The notes: a model not told the origin generated them from the letters alone. Positions 19,232 through 28,272 are shown, counted from the first letter of the stretch. The stretch: DNA of 64,000 bases from Corynebacterium epidermidicanis (GCF_001021025.1 NZ_CP011541.1:1-64000), one strand, 5' to 3'. Program-made: numbers and translations.

Positions 19232-20167
19232 CTACCTGCGACCGAGGTAGAGCTTCGTCGCATTCTGCCGGAGGATTCCCGCCCGGACGCTTTCGTCGAG
19301 TTTCGCCCCGCGCACGTAGTCAAAGGCGCGCACGTACTTTTCCTCCTGGAAGTACGGGAAGTCGGATCCGGCGAGTATCTGACTAGCGCCGAAGGCTTCA
19401 ACAGCTAGGCGCAGGGCTGGTTCGTAGAAGTTGGCGGCGTCGAAGTAGAACCCTCGTAGGGTCGCTTGCGGGGAGGCGGGGAAGGCATTCCAGTCGGCAT
19501 AGTTGTCTTCGATGCGCTGGAAGAGGAATGCGAGGTCCCCACCCAGGTGCGCGATGTGGAAGGTGATGTTCGGGTACCGCGCGGGGATGTTGGCTTTGAG
19601 CAGCGCGAGCACTGTGGTGGCGTCTTCGATCGGGGCGCCGTTGACCCATTCCAGGTGTCGGCTAGTCACCAGGTGCGAGCAGAGACCGCTACCCGTGGGG
19701 TGGATATTGACAATGGCGTGCGCCCGGTCGAGTGCGACCCACAGCGGGTCGAACGCTGGGTCATCGATCATGTTTTGGCCACTAAGCACGGTGGGTAGCG
19801 ACACCCCGACGAATCCGCGGTCGAAGACTTCCGGGACTTCGGCGACCGCGGCGGCGATATCGGTTAAGGGGAGCGCTCCGTAGGCGAGAAAGCGGTCCGG
19901 GTGGGCGTCGATAAGCCGGGCATATTCGTCATTGATCCAGGTTGCCGCTTCGGCGGTGGGTGGGACCTGCGGGGTCACCGCGAGCACTTGCTTTTCGACG
20001 CCCGCCTCGTCCATCCAGCGTAGTCGGCGGGAGATGTCCTCCGGCGTGGAGTAGGCGCCGAGGCCGCGCGCGATTTTGGTGGTGGCCGGCGACACCCCGG
20101 CCTTTTCGATCATGTCTAGGTAGCGTTCGGGGTAGACATGGGCATGGGTGTCGATGGCGGTGAGCAT
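19232..20167 (-). CDS. Amidohydrolase 2 family metal-dependent hydrolase
   Basis: 311 residues in the ACMSD-like amidohydrolase fold. AIDTHAHVYPERYL carries the first metal histidines, NIHPTGSG the next, FHIAHLGGDLAFLFQR the later histidine, and ILAGSDFPYF the metal aspartate near the C-terminus. It probably decarboxylates or hydrolyses a small ring compound. Its ATG overlaps the stop of the upstream MFS gene (taATG), so efflux or uptake and catabolism are coupled. The substrate is not inferable. Confidence 0.85.
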   Translation of the reverse strand: MLTAIDTHAHVYPERYLDMIEKAGVSPATTKIARGLGAYSTPEDISRRLRWMDEAGVEKQVLAVTPQVPPTAEAATWINDEYARLIDAHPDRFLAYGALPLTDIAAAVAEVPEVFDRGFVGVSLPTVLSGQNMIDDPAFDPLWVALDRAHAIVNIHPTGSGLCSHLVTSRHLEWVNGAPIEDATTVLALLKANIPARYPNITFHIAHLGGDLAFLFQRIEDNYADWNAFPASPQATLRGFYFDAANFYEPALRLAVEAFGASQILAGSDFPYFQEEKYVRAFDYVRGAKLDESVRAGILRQNATKLYLGRR

Positions 20168-21477
20168 TATTCTTCGGATCCTTCCTGGGCACCATAGGCG
20201 ACGCCCATGGTGATGATGGCGACGATGATTGCCACGATACTGATAGTCATGACGGCAGTGTTGATGCTGCCGGAGTCGGCGAAAGCAGCCACGATGGTTG
20301 CGACCATCGAGGAGGCCACCGCGGTGCCGATTGCGCGGACCAGGGCGTTGACGCCGTTGGCCTCGCCAATTTGGTGGCTCGGTGCGTAGCGGACGATCAA
20401 CATCGGCAGGGCGGCGTACCCGATGCCCACGCCGAATCCGATGATCGTCGCCCAGCCGACCAGCCAGAACCCGGAGGTTACCGGGATGAGCCGCAGCGCG
20501 TAGCCCAAGGCAGTGACGACGGCACCAATGATGAGGATGCGGTTTGCGGGGATGCGTCGAGCCAGGTTAGAAGTCAGCGGCGCCACCACGAACATGGCCA
20601 GCGCGTTCGGGAGCATTGCCATGCCAGCGGCGGTTGTCGACCAACCGAAACCGCCACGCGCGACCGGGTTCTGCAGCTCGATGGTGGTAGAAAGCAGGTT
20701 GGTGAACATCAGCAGGCCCATGAGGAAGGAAGCGATGTTGGTCAGCAGGATCTGCTGAATTGCGGAGGTCTTGAGGTCAACGAGCGGATCAGCAACGCGC
20801 ACCTCGATGGCGCCCCAAGCTGCCAGCGCGAGCAGTGCGACGAGGAACGCCCCGATGGTGGCAAACGAACCCCAACCCCAGGCATTACCTTGGGAAATGC
20901 CGAGCAGCAACGCAACCAAGCCCAAGGAGAGGAGTACGGCACCGCCGAAATCAAAGCGGTGGCCCTGGCGGGGAGCGGTGGCTGGCAGCACGGCGATGAT
21001 CAACGCCATGGAGGCCGCGCTGAGCAGGGCAGAGACCACGAATAGCGCCTGCCAGTTAAAAGCTGCCGTGATCGCGCCGCCTAGCGGAATACCGATACCG
21101 CCACCCACACCGAGCGTCGCGGACAGAATGGATAACGCGCCCGGGACCCGGTGGGCAGGCAGGCTATCGCGCATCTGTGCCATGGCCACTGGGACCAGCG
21201 CGGTGCCCACGCCTTGGAGCGCACGGCCAATAATAAGCAGCGTGGCTCCGCCGAGGGGTGCCAGGATCGAACCCAGGAGGGTGATCGCCATGGCTAGGAG
21301 CAGCATGCGGCGACGCCCCAGGTTATCCGAAAGCTTGGAGATGATCGGGGTGGCGATTGCGCCCGTCAGCAAAGTAGAGGTCACTGCCCAGGACACCACC
21401 GTGCTGGAGACACCAAGTTGGGCTGGCAAGACCGGCACGGCGGGGACCAGCAAAGTCTGTTGCAGCGCGACAGTCAA
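20167..21477 (-). CDS. MFS transporter, drug-resistance type; start uncertain
   Basis: 436 residues from TTG 21477, with about 12 membrane segments. Motif A-like LSDNLGRRRMLLLAMAITLL and GRALQGVGTALVPVAMAQMR point to drug:H+ antiporters. The TTG cuts into the first membrane segment. The same frame extends upstream without a stop (SRAPLVIFAGGFTCLTVALQ) but has no ATG, GTG or TTG. A GGAGG lies 10 bases before ATA at 21555-21553, which suggests a start there changed from ATG. Operon with the amidohydrolase; divergent from the regulator at 21715. Confidence 0.85.
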   Translation of the reverse strand: MTVALQQTLLVPAVPVLPAQLGVSSTVVSWAVTSTLLTGAIATPIISKLSDNLGRRRMLLLAMAITLLGSILAPLGGATLLIIGRALQGVGTALVPVAMAQMRDSLPAHRVPGALSILSATLGVGGGIGIPLGGAITAAFNWQALFVVSALLSAASMALIIAVLPATAPRQGHRFDFGGAVLLSLGLVALLLGISQGNAWGWGSFATIGAFLVALLALAAWGAIEVRVADPLVDLKTSAIQQILLTNIASFLMGLLMFTNLLSTTIELQNPVARGGFGWSTTAAGMAMLPNALAMFVVAPLTSNLARRIPANRILIIGAVVTALGYALRLIPVTSGFWLVGWATIIGFGVGIGYAALPMLIVRYAPSHQIGEANGVNALVRAIGTAVASSMVATIVAAFADSGSINTAVMTISIVAIIVAIITMGVAYGAQEGSEE

Positions 21478-21663
21478 GCAGGTGAAACCACCCGCGAAGA
21501 TAACTAAGGGAGCCCGAGACTCAGTCTTCGTCGGCTCCGAGACAACTGCAGTTATGCTTGAAAAACCTCCAACGTTGTGCGATGTGACATTGTCAGAGCA
21601 AGATTAAGCAGTGGGTGCACATTTGGGAATAGGCTTGCAAAACCTAGCTAGTTTCACCACTTG

Positions 21664-21680
21664 TGCGCTAGAATTGCGCA
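21664..21680. promoter_or_regulatory. Inverted repeat between MFS and Lrp-type genes
   Basis: TGCGC (21664-21668) and GCGCA (21676-21680) are separated by 7 bases, about 35 bases before the regulator's ATG. This is the likely autoregulatory site of the divergent Lrp-type gene. Its assignment is positional. Confidence 0.4.
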
Positions 21681-21714
21681 AAAACAACAAAAAAACTGCA
21701 AAGATTGGGCGCGC

Positions 21715-22590
21715 ATGCATATCACCCCCTTGGATCGCCGACTGCTGCTCTTGCTTGACCGCAACCCCACCGCACCAGCCACGGAACTCGCTACTGAGCT
21801 GGGGGTAGGGGAGCGCACCGTCACACGCAGGTATGCGCAGCTTCGCGACGCCGGGCTGGTCCGCATTCTCGGCCGGACCCTGCCCAGCTTCGATAATCAA
21901 GTGGCGTGGCTCGTGCGCGCGGAGATTAATCCGCTGAACGCGCACGCCTTCGCGCGCAAATTGGCGGAATTACCGAGGAGTCGTTGGGTGCGTGTCAGTA
22001 ACGATGGCACGGAAATTAACTGTGGCTTCGTGACGTCCGAAAAGGACAATGAACTGCAATTGCTGCTGCGGAGCACCTCTGTGCACCGGGTCCGAACGCA
22101 CGAGCTGTTGCGGGTGTTCACTCACAATAACCAGGGAGCTACAGCCAGTGCAGGCCGAGCACTGGACGCGATTGATCAGGAGATTCTCGCCGCGCTCGGC
22201 AGGGACGGTCGGGCGGACAGCACGCGGATCGCCCGCCAAACTGGGGTCAATTCCAGTACGATTTCGCGTCGTAAGCAGCGTCTCATCAAAGACGGCATCT
22301 TGTACTTTGAGGCCGAGATTGAGCCGGAGGCGCTGGCCCTGGCCGGTGACGCCCTGCTGTGGCTGCGGGTGCAGCCAGGTCATCTCATCGAGCTAGCGAA
22401 TCACCTTCGGTCCTTGCCGGAGTGTCGTTTTGTAGCGGCATGCACTGGGGTGCACAACATGGTGGTTAACGTTAGGACTGTCGAAGTTGCCGACATCATC
22501 GACTTCGTGGATGTTCAGCTGGCTAACCGTGGTGTAATGGAATATGAAATCTTCCGGGTCGGCGCCACCTATAAGCGTGCGGGTCGCTAG
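21715..22590 (+). CDS. Lrp/AsnC-family transcriptional regulator with two AsnC modules
   Basis: 291 residues from ATG 21715. Two winged HTH segments are present: TPLDRRLLLLLDRNPTAPAT then ELGVGERTVTRRYAQLRDAG near the N-terminus, and LDAIDQEILAALGRDGRADS then TGVNSSTISRRKQRLIKDG near residue 170. Each is followed by a ligand-binding ferredoxin-like part. Such double AsnC regulators usually sit divergent from the operon they control, here the MFS-amidohydrolase pair. The ligand is unknown. Confidence 0.88.
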   Translation: MHITPLDRRLLLLLDRNPTAPATELATELGVGERTVTRRYAQLRDAGLVRILGRTLPSFDNQVAWLVRAEINPLNAHAFARKLAELPRSRWVRVSNDGTEINCGFVTSEKDNELQLLLRSTSVHRVRTHELLRVFTHNNQGATASAGRALDAIDQEILAALGRDGRADSTRIARQTGVNSSTISRRKQRLIKDGILYFEAEIEPEALALAGDALLWLRVQPGHLIELANHLRSLPECRFVAACTGVHNMVVNVRTVEVADIIDFVDVQLANRGVMEYEIFRVGATYKRAGR

Positions 22591-22609
22591 GCCAGGTTCG
22601 GGGCGTCGA

Positions 22610-23443
22610 TTAGCTGTTTGGCTGGGCGTGTAGCCGCTCCCAGCAGGTGGTCAGCAGCTGGTCAGTGGCCTGAACGCCGAAATCTTCGCGGACTAGTGCC
22701 GTAAATGTGTCGAAGTCAGGGATGTCTTCGCGCTCGCCGTTTCGATTGATGGTGGTGTTCTGGAGTGTGATGCGGGTGCCGTCTGGGAAGTGCCGCGCGA
22801 GCACGAGGTTGGCAGTAAACATCGTCCCGGGCTTTGTGCAGGTCAGCCAGTTGGCGGTGTCGATATCGCTGAGCTGTAGGGCAGGGCCACCCATATTGAA
22901 GCCATAGAGGCTGCGGAATTGGCCGTCTTCAGTGCGGGATTGCACGGCAAAGTGGGTGTCCCCTGGGAAGTTGCCGTGGATCACGCGGAAGCTGCCGCGA
23001 TCAACACCGATCGGCAGCGCCAAGGTAGGAGTGCCACCACCAAAGCCTGGGTCGAGAACCACGGTGTGTCCCTGCACGTTGACCGTGGTCAGCTGGTGGC
23101 TCAAGGGGCCGGGTTGGCTCGCATCGGGGCGCAACAGGATGCGCGCGAGATGCGGGGTGGGGGTAAACCCGAGCTCGGTTAAGACCAGCTGGAGGAGGCG
23201 GGCATGCTCATGGCAGTAGCCTCCGCGACGGTCGTCGACAAGCTTGCGGAAGACTGCGTCTGGGGAGATGTCAATCCGCTCGCCTGCGTAGACATTGAGG
23301 TTTTCGAAGGGGATCGCGGCGGCGTGTGCGCGGAGCATGGTGTCGAAGAAGGCGATGACCTCGTCGAAGGGGGCGGTGGCGAGGTCAGCCGGTGGGGTGG
23401 GTAGGGAGAGACGGGTGAAGTAACGTTCGATATTTGATGACAT
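22610..23443 (-). CDS. nat: Arylamine N-acetyltransferase
   Basis: 277 residues. The catalytic triad is visible: cysteine in RRGGYCHEHARL, histidine in GPLSHQLTTV, and aspartate in VVLDPGFGG. IPFENLNVYAGE is the conserved N-terminal block. NATs move acetyl groups from acetyl-CoA to arylamines and hydrazines such as isoniazid. It stands alone, converging on the Lrp-type gene. Confidence 0.95.
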   Translation of the reverse strand: MSSNIERYFTRLSLPTPPADLATAPFDEVIAFFDTMLRAHAAAIPFENLNVYAGERIDISPDAVFRKLVDDRRGGYCHEHARLLQLVLTELGFTPTPHLARILLRPDASQPGPLSHQLTTVNVQGHTVVLDPGFGGGTPTLALPIGVDRGSFRVIHGNFPGDTHFAVQSRTEDGQFRSLYGFNMGGPALQLSDIDTANWLTCTKPGTMFTANLVLARHFPDGTRITLQNTTINRNGEREDIPDFDTFTALVREDFGVQATDQLLTTCWERLHAQPNS

Positions 23444-23465
23444 GTCTACAACCCTACTCCGGGTG

Positions 23466-24401
23466 TCAATGGGGCGTTATGCTGCAGGAATCTTCGTGGT
23501 CCTGATGCCCCGGGGGTTCAAATTGGAACGTCGAATGCTTCACACTCACGGGGAAATGTTCCGCCAGGCACTGCTGCAAGGCATCGAGGACCTGCGGAGC
23601 ATGGCCGTGGTGAAAACACTCCTCGCGCAGCACCACATGCGCGGTAAGGATCGGCAAACCCGTCGTGATCTGTGAGGCGTGGAGGTCATGCACGTCCAGG
23701 ACGTGCTCATTTTCGAGTACATGGCGGCGCACCTCGGCAAGATCCAGGCCCACTGGGGTCGCTTCGAGCAAAATCGCGCCGGACTCCCGCACGATCATCC
23801 ACGCGCGCGGCAAGATAAGGATCGCAATAAAAATCGACGCCAGAGAGTCGGCCCTGCTCCACCCGAACCAGGTCATCGCCAGCGCCGAGACGATCACTGC
23901 CACGGAGCCCAGCGCATCGTTCACGACTTCCAGGAGGGCCGCCCGCACGTTGATGCTTTCCTTATCTCCCCCGGCGAGCACCGCGATCGCCAGCACATTG
24001 CCGAGCAGCCCAATCACCCCGAACCACAACAACCCGCTTGCGGACACGCTCACCGGATCAAAGAGTCGCCGGCACCCCTCGATGACGCCGTACAGGCCGA
24101 CACCAGCCAGAATCGTCGCCTGGGTGCCGGCCGCCAAAACCTCCGCGCGCCGCAGCCCCCACGTGTGCCGGAGGGTCGGTGGACGAAGCGCGAGGTTCGC
24201 GGCGGTCAACGCCATGAGGAGGCCGGAGGCGTCGGTAAGCATGTGGCCTGCGTCGACGATGAGGGCCAGGCTGTCGGTGAGCCACGCCCCGACGAGCTCG
24301 GCGAGCAAAATGCCCAGCGTGATCGCGAAGGCCAGCGCTAATCGACGCCGGTTGGTTGCCTCGTGTGCGTGCCCGTGTGCATGATCATGATGGTGACCCA
24401 T
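23466..24401 (-). CDS. Cation diffusion facilitator, zinc/cobalt-type efflux
   Basis: 311 residues. The N-terminus is histidine-rich (MGHHHDHAHGHAHE), followed by six membrane segments with the metal-site helices LALIVDAGHMLTDASG (HxxxD) and ALLEVVNDALGSVAV (DxxxD-like site). The cytoplasmic C-terminal domain contains VHDLHASQITTGLPILTAHV. This is the CzcD/ZitB type, which exports Zn2+ or related ions in exchange for protons. Confidence 0.93.
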   Translation of the reverse strand: MGHHHDHAHGHAHEATNRRRLALAFAITLGILLAELVGAWLTDSLALIVDAGHMLTDASGLLMALTAANLALRPPTLRHTWGLRRAEVLAAGTQATILAGVGLYGVIEGCRRLFDPVSVSASGLLWFGVIGLLGNVLAIAVLAGGDKESINVRAALLEVVNDALGSVAVIVSALAMTWFGWSRADSLASIFIAILILPRAWMIVRESGAILLEATPVGLDLAEVRRHVLENEHVLDVHDLHASQITTGLPILTAHVVLREECFHHGHAPQVLDALQQCLAEHFPVSVKHSTFQFEPPGHQDHEDSCSITPH

Positions 24402-24454
24402 GCGCCCCAGTGTAGCTTAATGAAAACTTAATGAAAATGCGCTGGTGGGGCTGG

Positions 24455-25246
24455 CTATCCGCAGGGATCGGTGAAATCACCTTGCAGATTCAGCGTGCGA
24501 GCATTGCCTCCGTACATGGCCTTCGCTTGACACAGCGCAGCGCGATCATGACCAAAAGGAAAATACACCGGGTAGATATCTTGACCATTGACGCTCTTGC
24601 GTATCGACGGGCAGGTCCCCGGAATCATATACCTGGCGCCTGGATACTTGTTGAGGGCCGCTAACAGCTCATCTTCACGAGTGGGGGAGTTCAGCACGGA
24701 CTGCACAATCAGGATCCCCTGGCCATTGCATTCCGGTTGACTAATCCGAAGGTCGCTTTTGCTCTTGGGTAGGCCCAAGGGGTCTGGTATAGCCATGTCG
24801 CCAGGTTTGCTGCAGGTAGCGACACGATTCTTAAACCGTTCCGGCACTTCTGGGTTGCACGGGTAGGTAGAAATCTCCCAGTTTCTACCGTTGTGACGCA
24901 CGAGTGAAAGCACACCCGATTGCGGCACCCCGGCTACTGCGAAGGTGCCGTCGCAATCTAGGATCGCGCTGAAATCGGGGCGTCCAATCTCTCTCGTAAT
25001 GGTTACTGGGTCACAGTTGTTGGGCTGGCTGGCCTGCCCTGAATCGATGGGCTGGGACGTGGTCGCCGAAGATGCGACCGGGGTGTCCACCTGCGGTGCT
25101 GACTCTGGCGCTGCGACGATGACCGTCTCAGTTACAACCGTTGGCCCCGGGGAGCCCTTCTCGGAGTCACTACACGCAACTAAGAGCGCACAGGCAGCAG
25201 CAATTCCCATGATCGGTCGCAAACGTCGGTTCATATGACGAATCAT
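24455..25246 (-). CDS. Putative lipoprotein, unknown function
   Basis: About 263 residues from ATG 25246 (ATG 25234 is an alternative). The lipobox is LLVACSD after a hydrophobic stretch (PIMGIAAACALLVAC). A Thr/Ser/Pro-rich linker follows, then a folded part with paired cysteines (NNCDPVTITREIGRPDFSA, ILDCDGTFAVAG, YPCNPEVP.., ATCSKPGD, PECNGQG, PGTCPSIRK, ALCQAK, DPCG). Eight or more cysteines suggest disulfides outside the membrane. I recognise no family. The 263-bp element copy 2 lies 54 bases upstream, so its promoter is near or inside that element. Confidence 0.75.
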   Translation of the reverse strand: MIRHMNRRLRPIMGIAAACALLVACSDSEKGSPGPTVVTETVIVAAPESAPQVDTPVASSATTSQPIDSGQASQPNNCDPVTITREIGRPDFSAILDCDGTFAVAGVPQSGVLSLVRHNGRNWEISTYPCNPEVPERFKNRVATCSKPGDMAIPDPLGLPKSKSDLRISQPECNGQGILIVQSVLNSPTREDELLAALNKYPGARYMIPGTCPSIRKSVNGQDIYPVYFPFGHDRAALCQAKAMYGGNARTLNLQGDFTDPCG

Positions 25247-25299
25247 AAAGGGGATTCTCTGGTGCCGCCGGGCTGGAGGCACAGCGGGAAGGCAAAAGC

Positions 25300-25562
25300 G
25301 GGTTAAGTAAAGAACAGTGTGTCTGGTCGGGGTGTCGTCGGCCGTGCGGGTGTGCTGCACAAGTGCTATGTCGTCGCTTCGGCGTAGTCCGACTACGTAG
25401 AGCAGCGTTTTTTAATGAATATAATCCCGCAGCGGTAGTCCGACTACACCGAAGTGACGACATCGAGCGGGCTACGGCTCCCACACCCCAGTAAATACTG
25501 GCTTCAGACCCACAACGTTGCGGAAAAGATGAATGAGAGACACGCTTTCGCTTACTTAACCC
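25300..25562. mobile_element. 263-bp MITE-like element, copy 2
   Basis: Exactly as long as copy 1. The ends are imperfect (gggttaagtaaagaacag.. against ..gctttcgcttacttaaccc). Bases 25353-25469 equal 18873-18989 of copy 1 over 117 bases, including both palindromic 13-mers and the A/T-rich centre. It sits between the lipoprotein start and the terminator of the CwsA-like gene. The outer arms have drifted while the core has not. Confidence 0.8.
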
Positions 25563-25563
25563 A

Positions 25564-25597
25564 CAAAAACACCCAGCGTTGAAAAACGCTGGGTGTT
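25564..25597 (-). terminator. Terminator of the CwsA-like gene
   Basis: The stem aacacccagcgtt / aacgctgggtgtt with a gaaa loop is followed on the minus strand by a T-rich run. It lies just past the minus-strand stop at 25614. Confidence 0.85.
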
Positions 25598-25613
25598 GGA
25601 GGTTGATTGCGGG

Positions 25614-26408
25614 TTACTTGCCCTGCTTCTTGTCGAAGTCTGCTTCGGCTTCTTCAGCCTGGGCGGTGAGGTCGTCGAGGCGCGCGATGTCGCCCTCGAG
25701 AGCTTCGTCGACATGGTCGTCAGCAACCTCGGAGTCGTTGACTGGGGTAACCTCAGCGGCTGCCTTATCGATCGCATCCACGCGGTGCTTGGCCAGCTGT
25801 TCGTCGAGGGAGTCGAGGAACTCACGGTCCTCGGCGGTCGGTTCTGGAGCACCTTCGGCTGGGGTCTGGGTGGAGTAGACCAAGGTGGAGCCTTCACCTG
25901 CGTGCTCTTCGACGCGTGGTGGAACGGTGCCTGGCTTCTCTGGGCGGAAGATGAACCAGTACAACGCGCCTGCGAGCGCCGAAAGAATCGCGATGAGGGT
26001 GAAAGCGGTGCCCAGCTTCTTGCCCTTGTTGTCCTTCTTGACCAACCCGGCCTTCTGAGCCTTCTTGATGGCCTGCTTCTTCTGCTTGGTCAGGTCTTTC
26101 ACCAGCTGCTTCCGGGTCTTGCGGGTCTCCTTAGCAGCGACTGCGGCGCGATCTTCGGCTTCAGCGCGGGCCTTTTCCAATCGGACTCGCGCGTTTTCTG
26201 CCACGGCACCGACGGTAGCTACCGTGGCTTCCTTGCCGGCGTCGATACGCTCGCGCCCGAGGTCAGCCAGCTCGGCGATGGTGTAGTTCTCGGCTGCGTG
26301 CGAAAGGGCGTCGTAGGTTTCGGCGGCCTTGCGTTCGCGGTAATCATTGACTGCTTCGAAAGCGCTGCGGGCGACGTTTACCGCCAGGCGCAGATTTTTG
26401 GTGTTCAT
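25614..26408 (-). CDS. CwsA-like membrane/coiled-coil protein
   Basis: 264 residues from ATG 26408 (AGGAGATAAT upstream; a longer in-frame extension lies antisense to ppiA and is rejected). Residues 1-130 are charged and helical (ARVRLEKARAEAEDRAAV, TRKTRKQLVKDLTKQ), then comes one membrane segment (GTAFTLIAILSALAGALYWF), then an acidic C-terminal domain. It lies immediately before ppiA on the opposite strand, exactly the place of Rv0008c/CwsA in mycobacteria, which works with Wag31 and CrgA at the poles and septum. The equivalence is by position and topology, not clear sequence identity. Confidence 0.7.
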   Translation of the reverse strand: MNTKNLRLAVNVARSAFEAVNDYRERKAAETYDALSHAAENYTIAELADLGRERIDAGKEATVATVGAVAENARVRLEKARAEAEDRAAVAAKETRKTRKQLVKDLTKQKKQAIKKAQKAGLVKKDNKGKKLGTAFTLIAILSALAGALYWFIFRPEKPGTVPPRVEEHAGEGSTLVYSTQTPAEGAPEPTAEDREFLDSLDEQLAKHRVDAIDKAAAEVTPVNDSEVADDHVDEALEGDIARLDDLTAQAEEAEADFDKKQGK

Positions 26409-26561
26409 ATTATCTCCTAAACTTTTCACTGCTTGTGTCCCCAATGGTAGCGATAATCTTGCCGACGCGACGTGGGCCAAGGGTCCGCCGATCTGCTTGC
26501 ACCCGCCCCGCCGAGGTGGCTTAACCACCCCTTTTCTGCGGTTTGACGTATTATTAGCTGC

Positions 26562-27083
26562 ATGACTCTTAAGACCGCTACTGCGACGCTGCACACCAAC
26601 CGCGGCGACATCGTCGTCGAACTCTTCGGTAACCACGCCCCAAAGACTGTTGCTAACTTCGTCGGGCTGGCTGACGGCTCCAAGGAGTACAAGACCGCAA
26701 ACGCCTCCGGCACCAACGAAGGCCCGTTCTATGACGGCGCCATCTTCCACCGTGTCATCGACGGCTTCATGATCCAGGGCGGCGACCCAACCGGCACCGG
26801 CACTGGTGGCCCGGGCTACAAGTTCGAAGACGAAATCCACCCTGAGCTGCGCTTCGACCGCGCATACCTGCTGGCTATGGCAAACGCCGGCCCAGGAACC
26901 AACGGTTCCCAGTTCTTTATCACCGTGGCTGCTACCCCTTGGCTGAACGGTAACCACACCATCTTCGGTGAGGTCACCGACGCTGCCTCCCAGAAGGTCG
27001 TCGACGAAATCGCCACCACCCAAACCGGCGCCATGGACCGCCCGATTAACGACGTCGTGATCGAATCCATCACCATCGCGTAA
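26562..27083 (+). CDS. ppiA: Cyclophilin-type peptidyl-prolyl cis-trans isomerase
   Basis: 173 residues of a single cyclophilin domain: VVELFGNHAPKTVANFVGLA, FHRVIDGFMIQGGDPTGTGT, and NGSQFFITVAATPWLNG. The catalytic arginine (FHR) and the Gln/Phe pair are present. It has no signal peptide, so it is cytosolic. It accelerates proline isomerisation in protein folding. Confidence 0.97.
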   Translation: MTLKTATATLHTNRGDIVVELFGNHAPKTVANFVGLADGSKEYKTANASGTNEGPFYDGAIFHRVIDGFMIQGGDPTGTGTGGPGYKFEDEIHPELRFDRAYLLAMANAGPGTNGSQFFITVAATPWLNGNHTIFGEVTDAASQKVVDEIATTQTGAMDRPINDVVIESITIA

Positions 27084-27154
27084 TATTTTCGCACCACGCC
27101 CGCTTGTCGACGCCCGTCGGCAAGCGGGTTTCGTGTTTTCCAAGGAGCAACTTC

Positions 27155-27853
27155 ATGACCCCCATCCCCGTCGTATTCAAGCGCTGGTACGTCCAAGCCC
27201 CGGTCACCGTCCTGCTATGCCTGGCAATCCTGCTGGTGTATGTGGTCACGGCCCTGCAGTCCCTGTCTTTAGCGGACAATTTGGCATCTTCCTCGCTGGC
27301 TCAGGCTTGGGTGCTGTTTCTGCCAGATATGGGAGCCTCCTGGTTTGGGCCGTTGCGGGCACTGGGCACCGCGTTTCTTCATGTGGGGCCAACTCACCTG
27401 GTGCTCAATGTGCTGTTGTTGTTCCTGTTTGGCCGGGAAGTGGAACAGACGTGGGGTTCCAAAATGATGGCGATGGTGTTCGTCACGGCGGCCGTGGGAT
27501 CTTCGGCGTTCTCGGTGCTCATGGCGCCGGGATCCCGTTCTGCTGGTGCCTCCGGGGTGGGTTATGCCCTGATGATTTTGTTGGTGCTCATCGTGGCTCG
27601 TCGCGGTGGGGACCTGCGGGCACCACTTGTGCTTATCGCGGTGAACGTGGTGTTTTCGTTGACGATGCCGAACATTGCGCTGTGGGGACATGTGGGCGGG
27701 CTCTTGGTGGGCGCTTTGCAGACCGCTGCTTTGTCTTTCCGTAGCGGGGGTGCTCGTTGGGGTGGAATATGGGCGGTTTTGGGGCTCGGTATTGGGTTGT
27801 TGATGTGGCAAGTAGTGAGATTGTTCCCCCACTGGTGGGAGGCAGGCTTCTAG
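27155..27853 (+). CDS. Rhomboid family intramembrane serine protease
   Basis: 232 residues from ATG 27155 (CAAGGAGCAACTTC upstream), with about six membrane segments. HVGPTHLVLNVLLLFLFG carries the oxyanion histidine and asparagine, SAGASGVGYAL the serine nucleophile in GASG, and GHVGG the catalytic histidine. Rhomboids cleave membrane-embedded substrates. This is the usual gene after ppiA in actinobacteria. Confidence 0.93.
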   Translation: MTPIPVVFKRWYVQAPVTVLLCLAILLVYVVTALQSLSLADNLASSSLAQAWVLFLPDMGASWFGPLRALGTAFLHVGPTHLVLNVLLLFLFGREVEQTWGSKMMAMVFVTAAVGSSAFSVLMAPGSRSAGASGVGYALMILLVLIVARRGGDLRAPLVLIAVNVVFSLTMPNIALWGHVGGLLVGALQTAALSFRSGGARWGGIWAVLGLGIGLLMWQVVRLFPHWWEAGF

Positions 27854-27884
27854 ACCTGCGCAGTTTTCCACCGACACGGCCGAA

Positions 27885-28153
27885 TTATCCACCAGGTTAT
27901 CCCCATCAAGTGATGGGGATTCTTCTTTGCCCAAGTTATCCACACCAGTTATCCACAGTGTGGATAACTACACTTTTGTAATTTGCCATTGTTTCTTCTA
28001 ACTCAAGGGTTTTTAACGACGTTAATCCAGGTGGATTCGGTTAAATGTTCGACGGTGAAAAAGTTACCCACAGAGTTATCCACAGGCTGTGGATTGTGTG
28101 TAAGAAAACTTTTTGTGGATTCATCCCCACATTTGTCCCCAGGCTGTGGATAA
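27885..28153. other. Second DnaA-box cluster
   Basis: Perfect TTATCCACA boxes lie at 27936-27944, 27949-27957 and 28076-28084, and in reverse at 27959-27967 and 28145-28153. Near matches lie at 27885-27893, 27897-27905 and 28064-28072. Two boxes face head to head at 27949-27967. That makes five perfect boxes here against two in the dnaA-dnaN spacer. The region is A/T-rich compared with its flanks. It could be part of the working origin or a DnaA-titration site. No gene is seen between 27854 and 28445. Confidence 0.75.
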
Positions 28154-28272
28154 CTTTCGCTGACATGTCTTGTTAACTATCCCGTCACTTCAGCAAGTCT
28201 TTCCGGGGGTGGAATTACAAAGATGAGTTTTACCTTCGAGCCTCAAAGTTTTCTCGGCTACCGGCAGGCGTT

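Noticed and set aside
26409..27143. N-terminal extension of the CwsA-like protein
   Set aside because: The added codons are antisense to ppiA, while ATG 26408 has a good ribosome site and starts a sensible protein.
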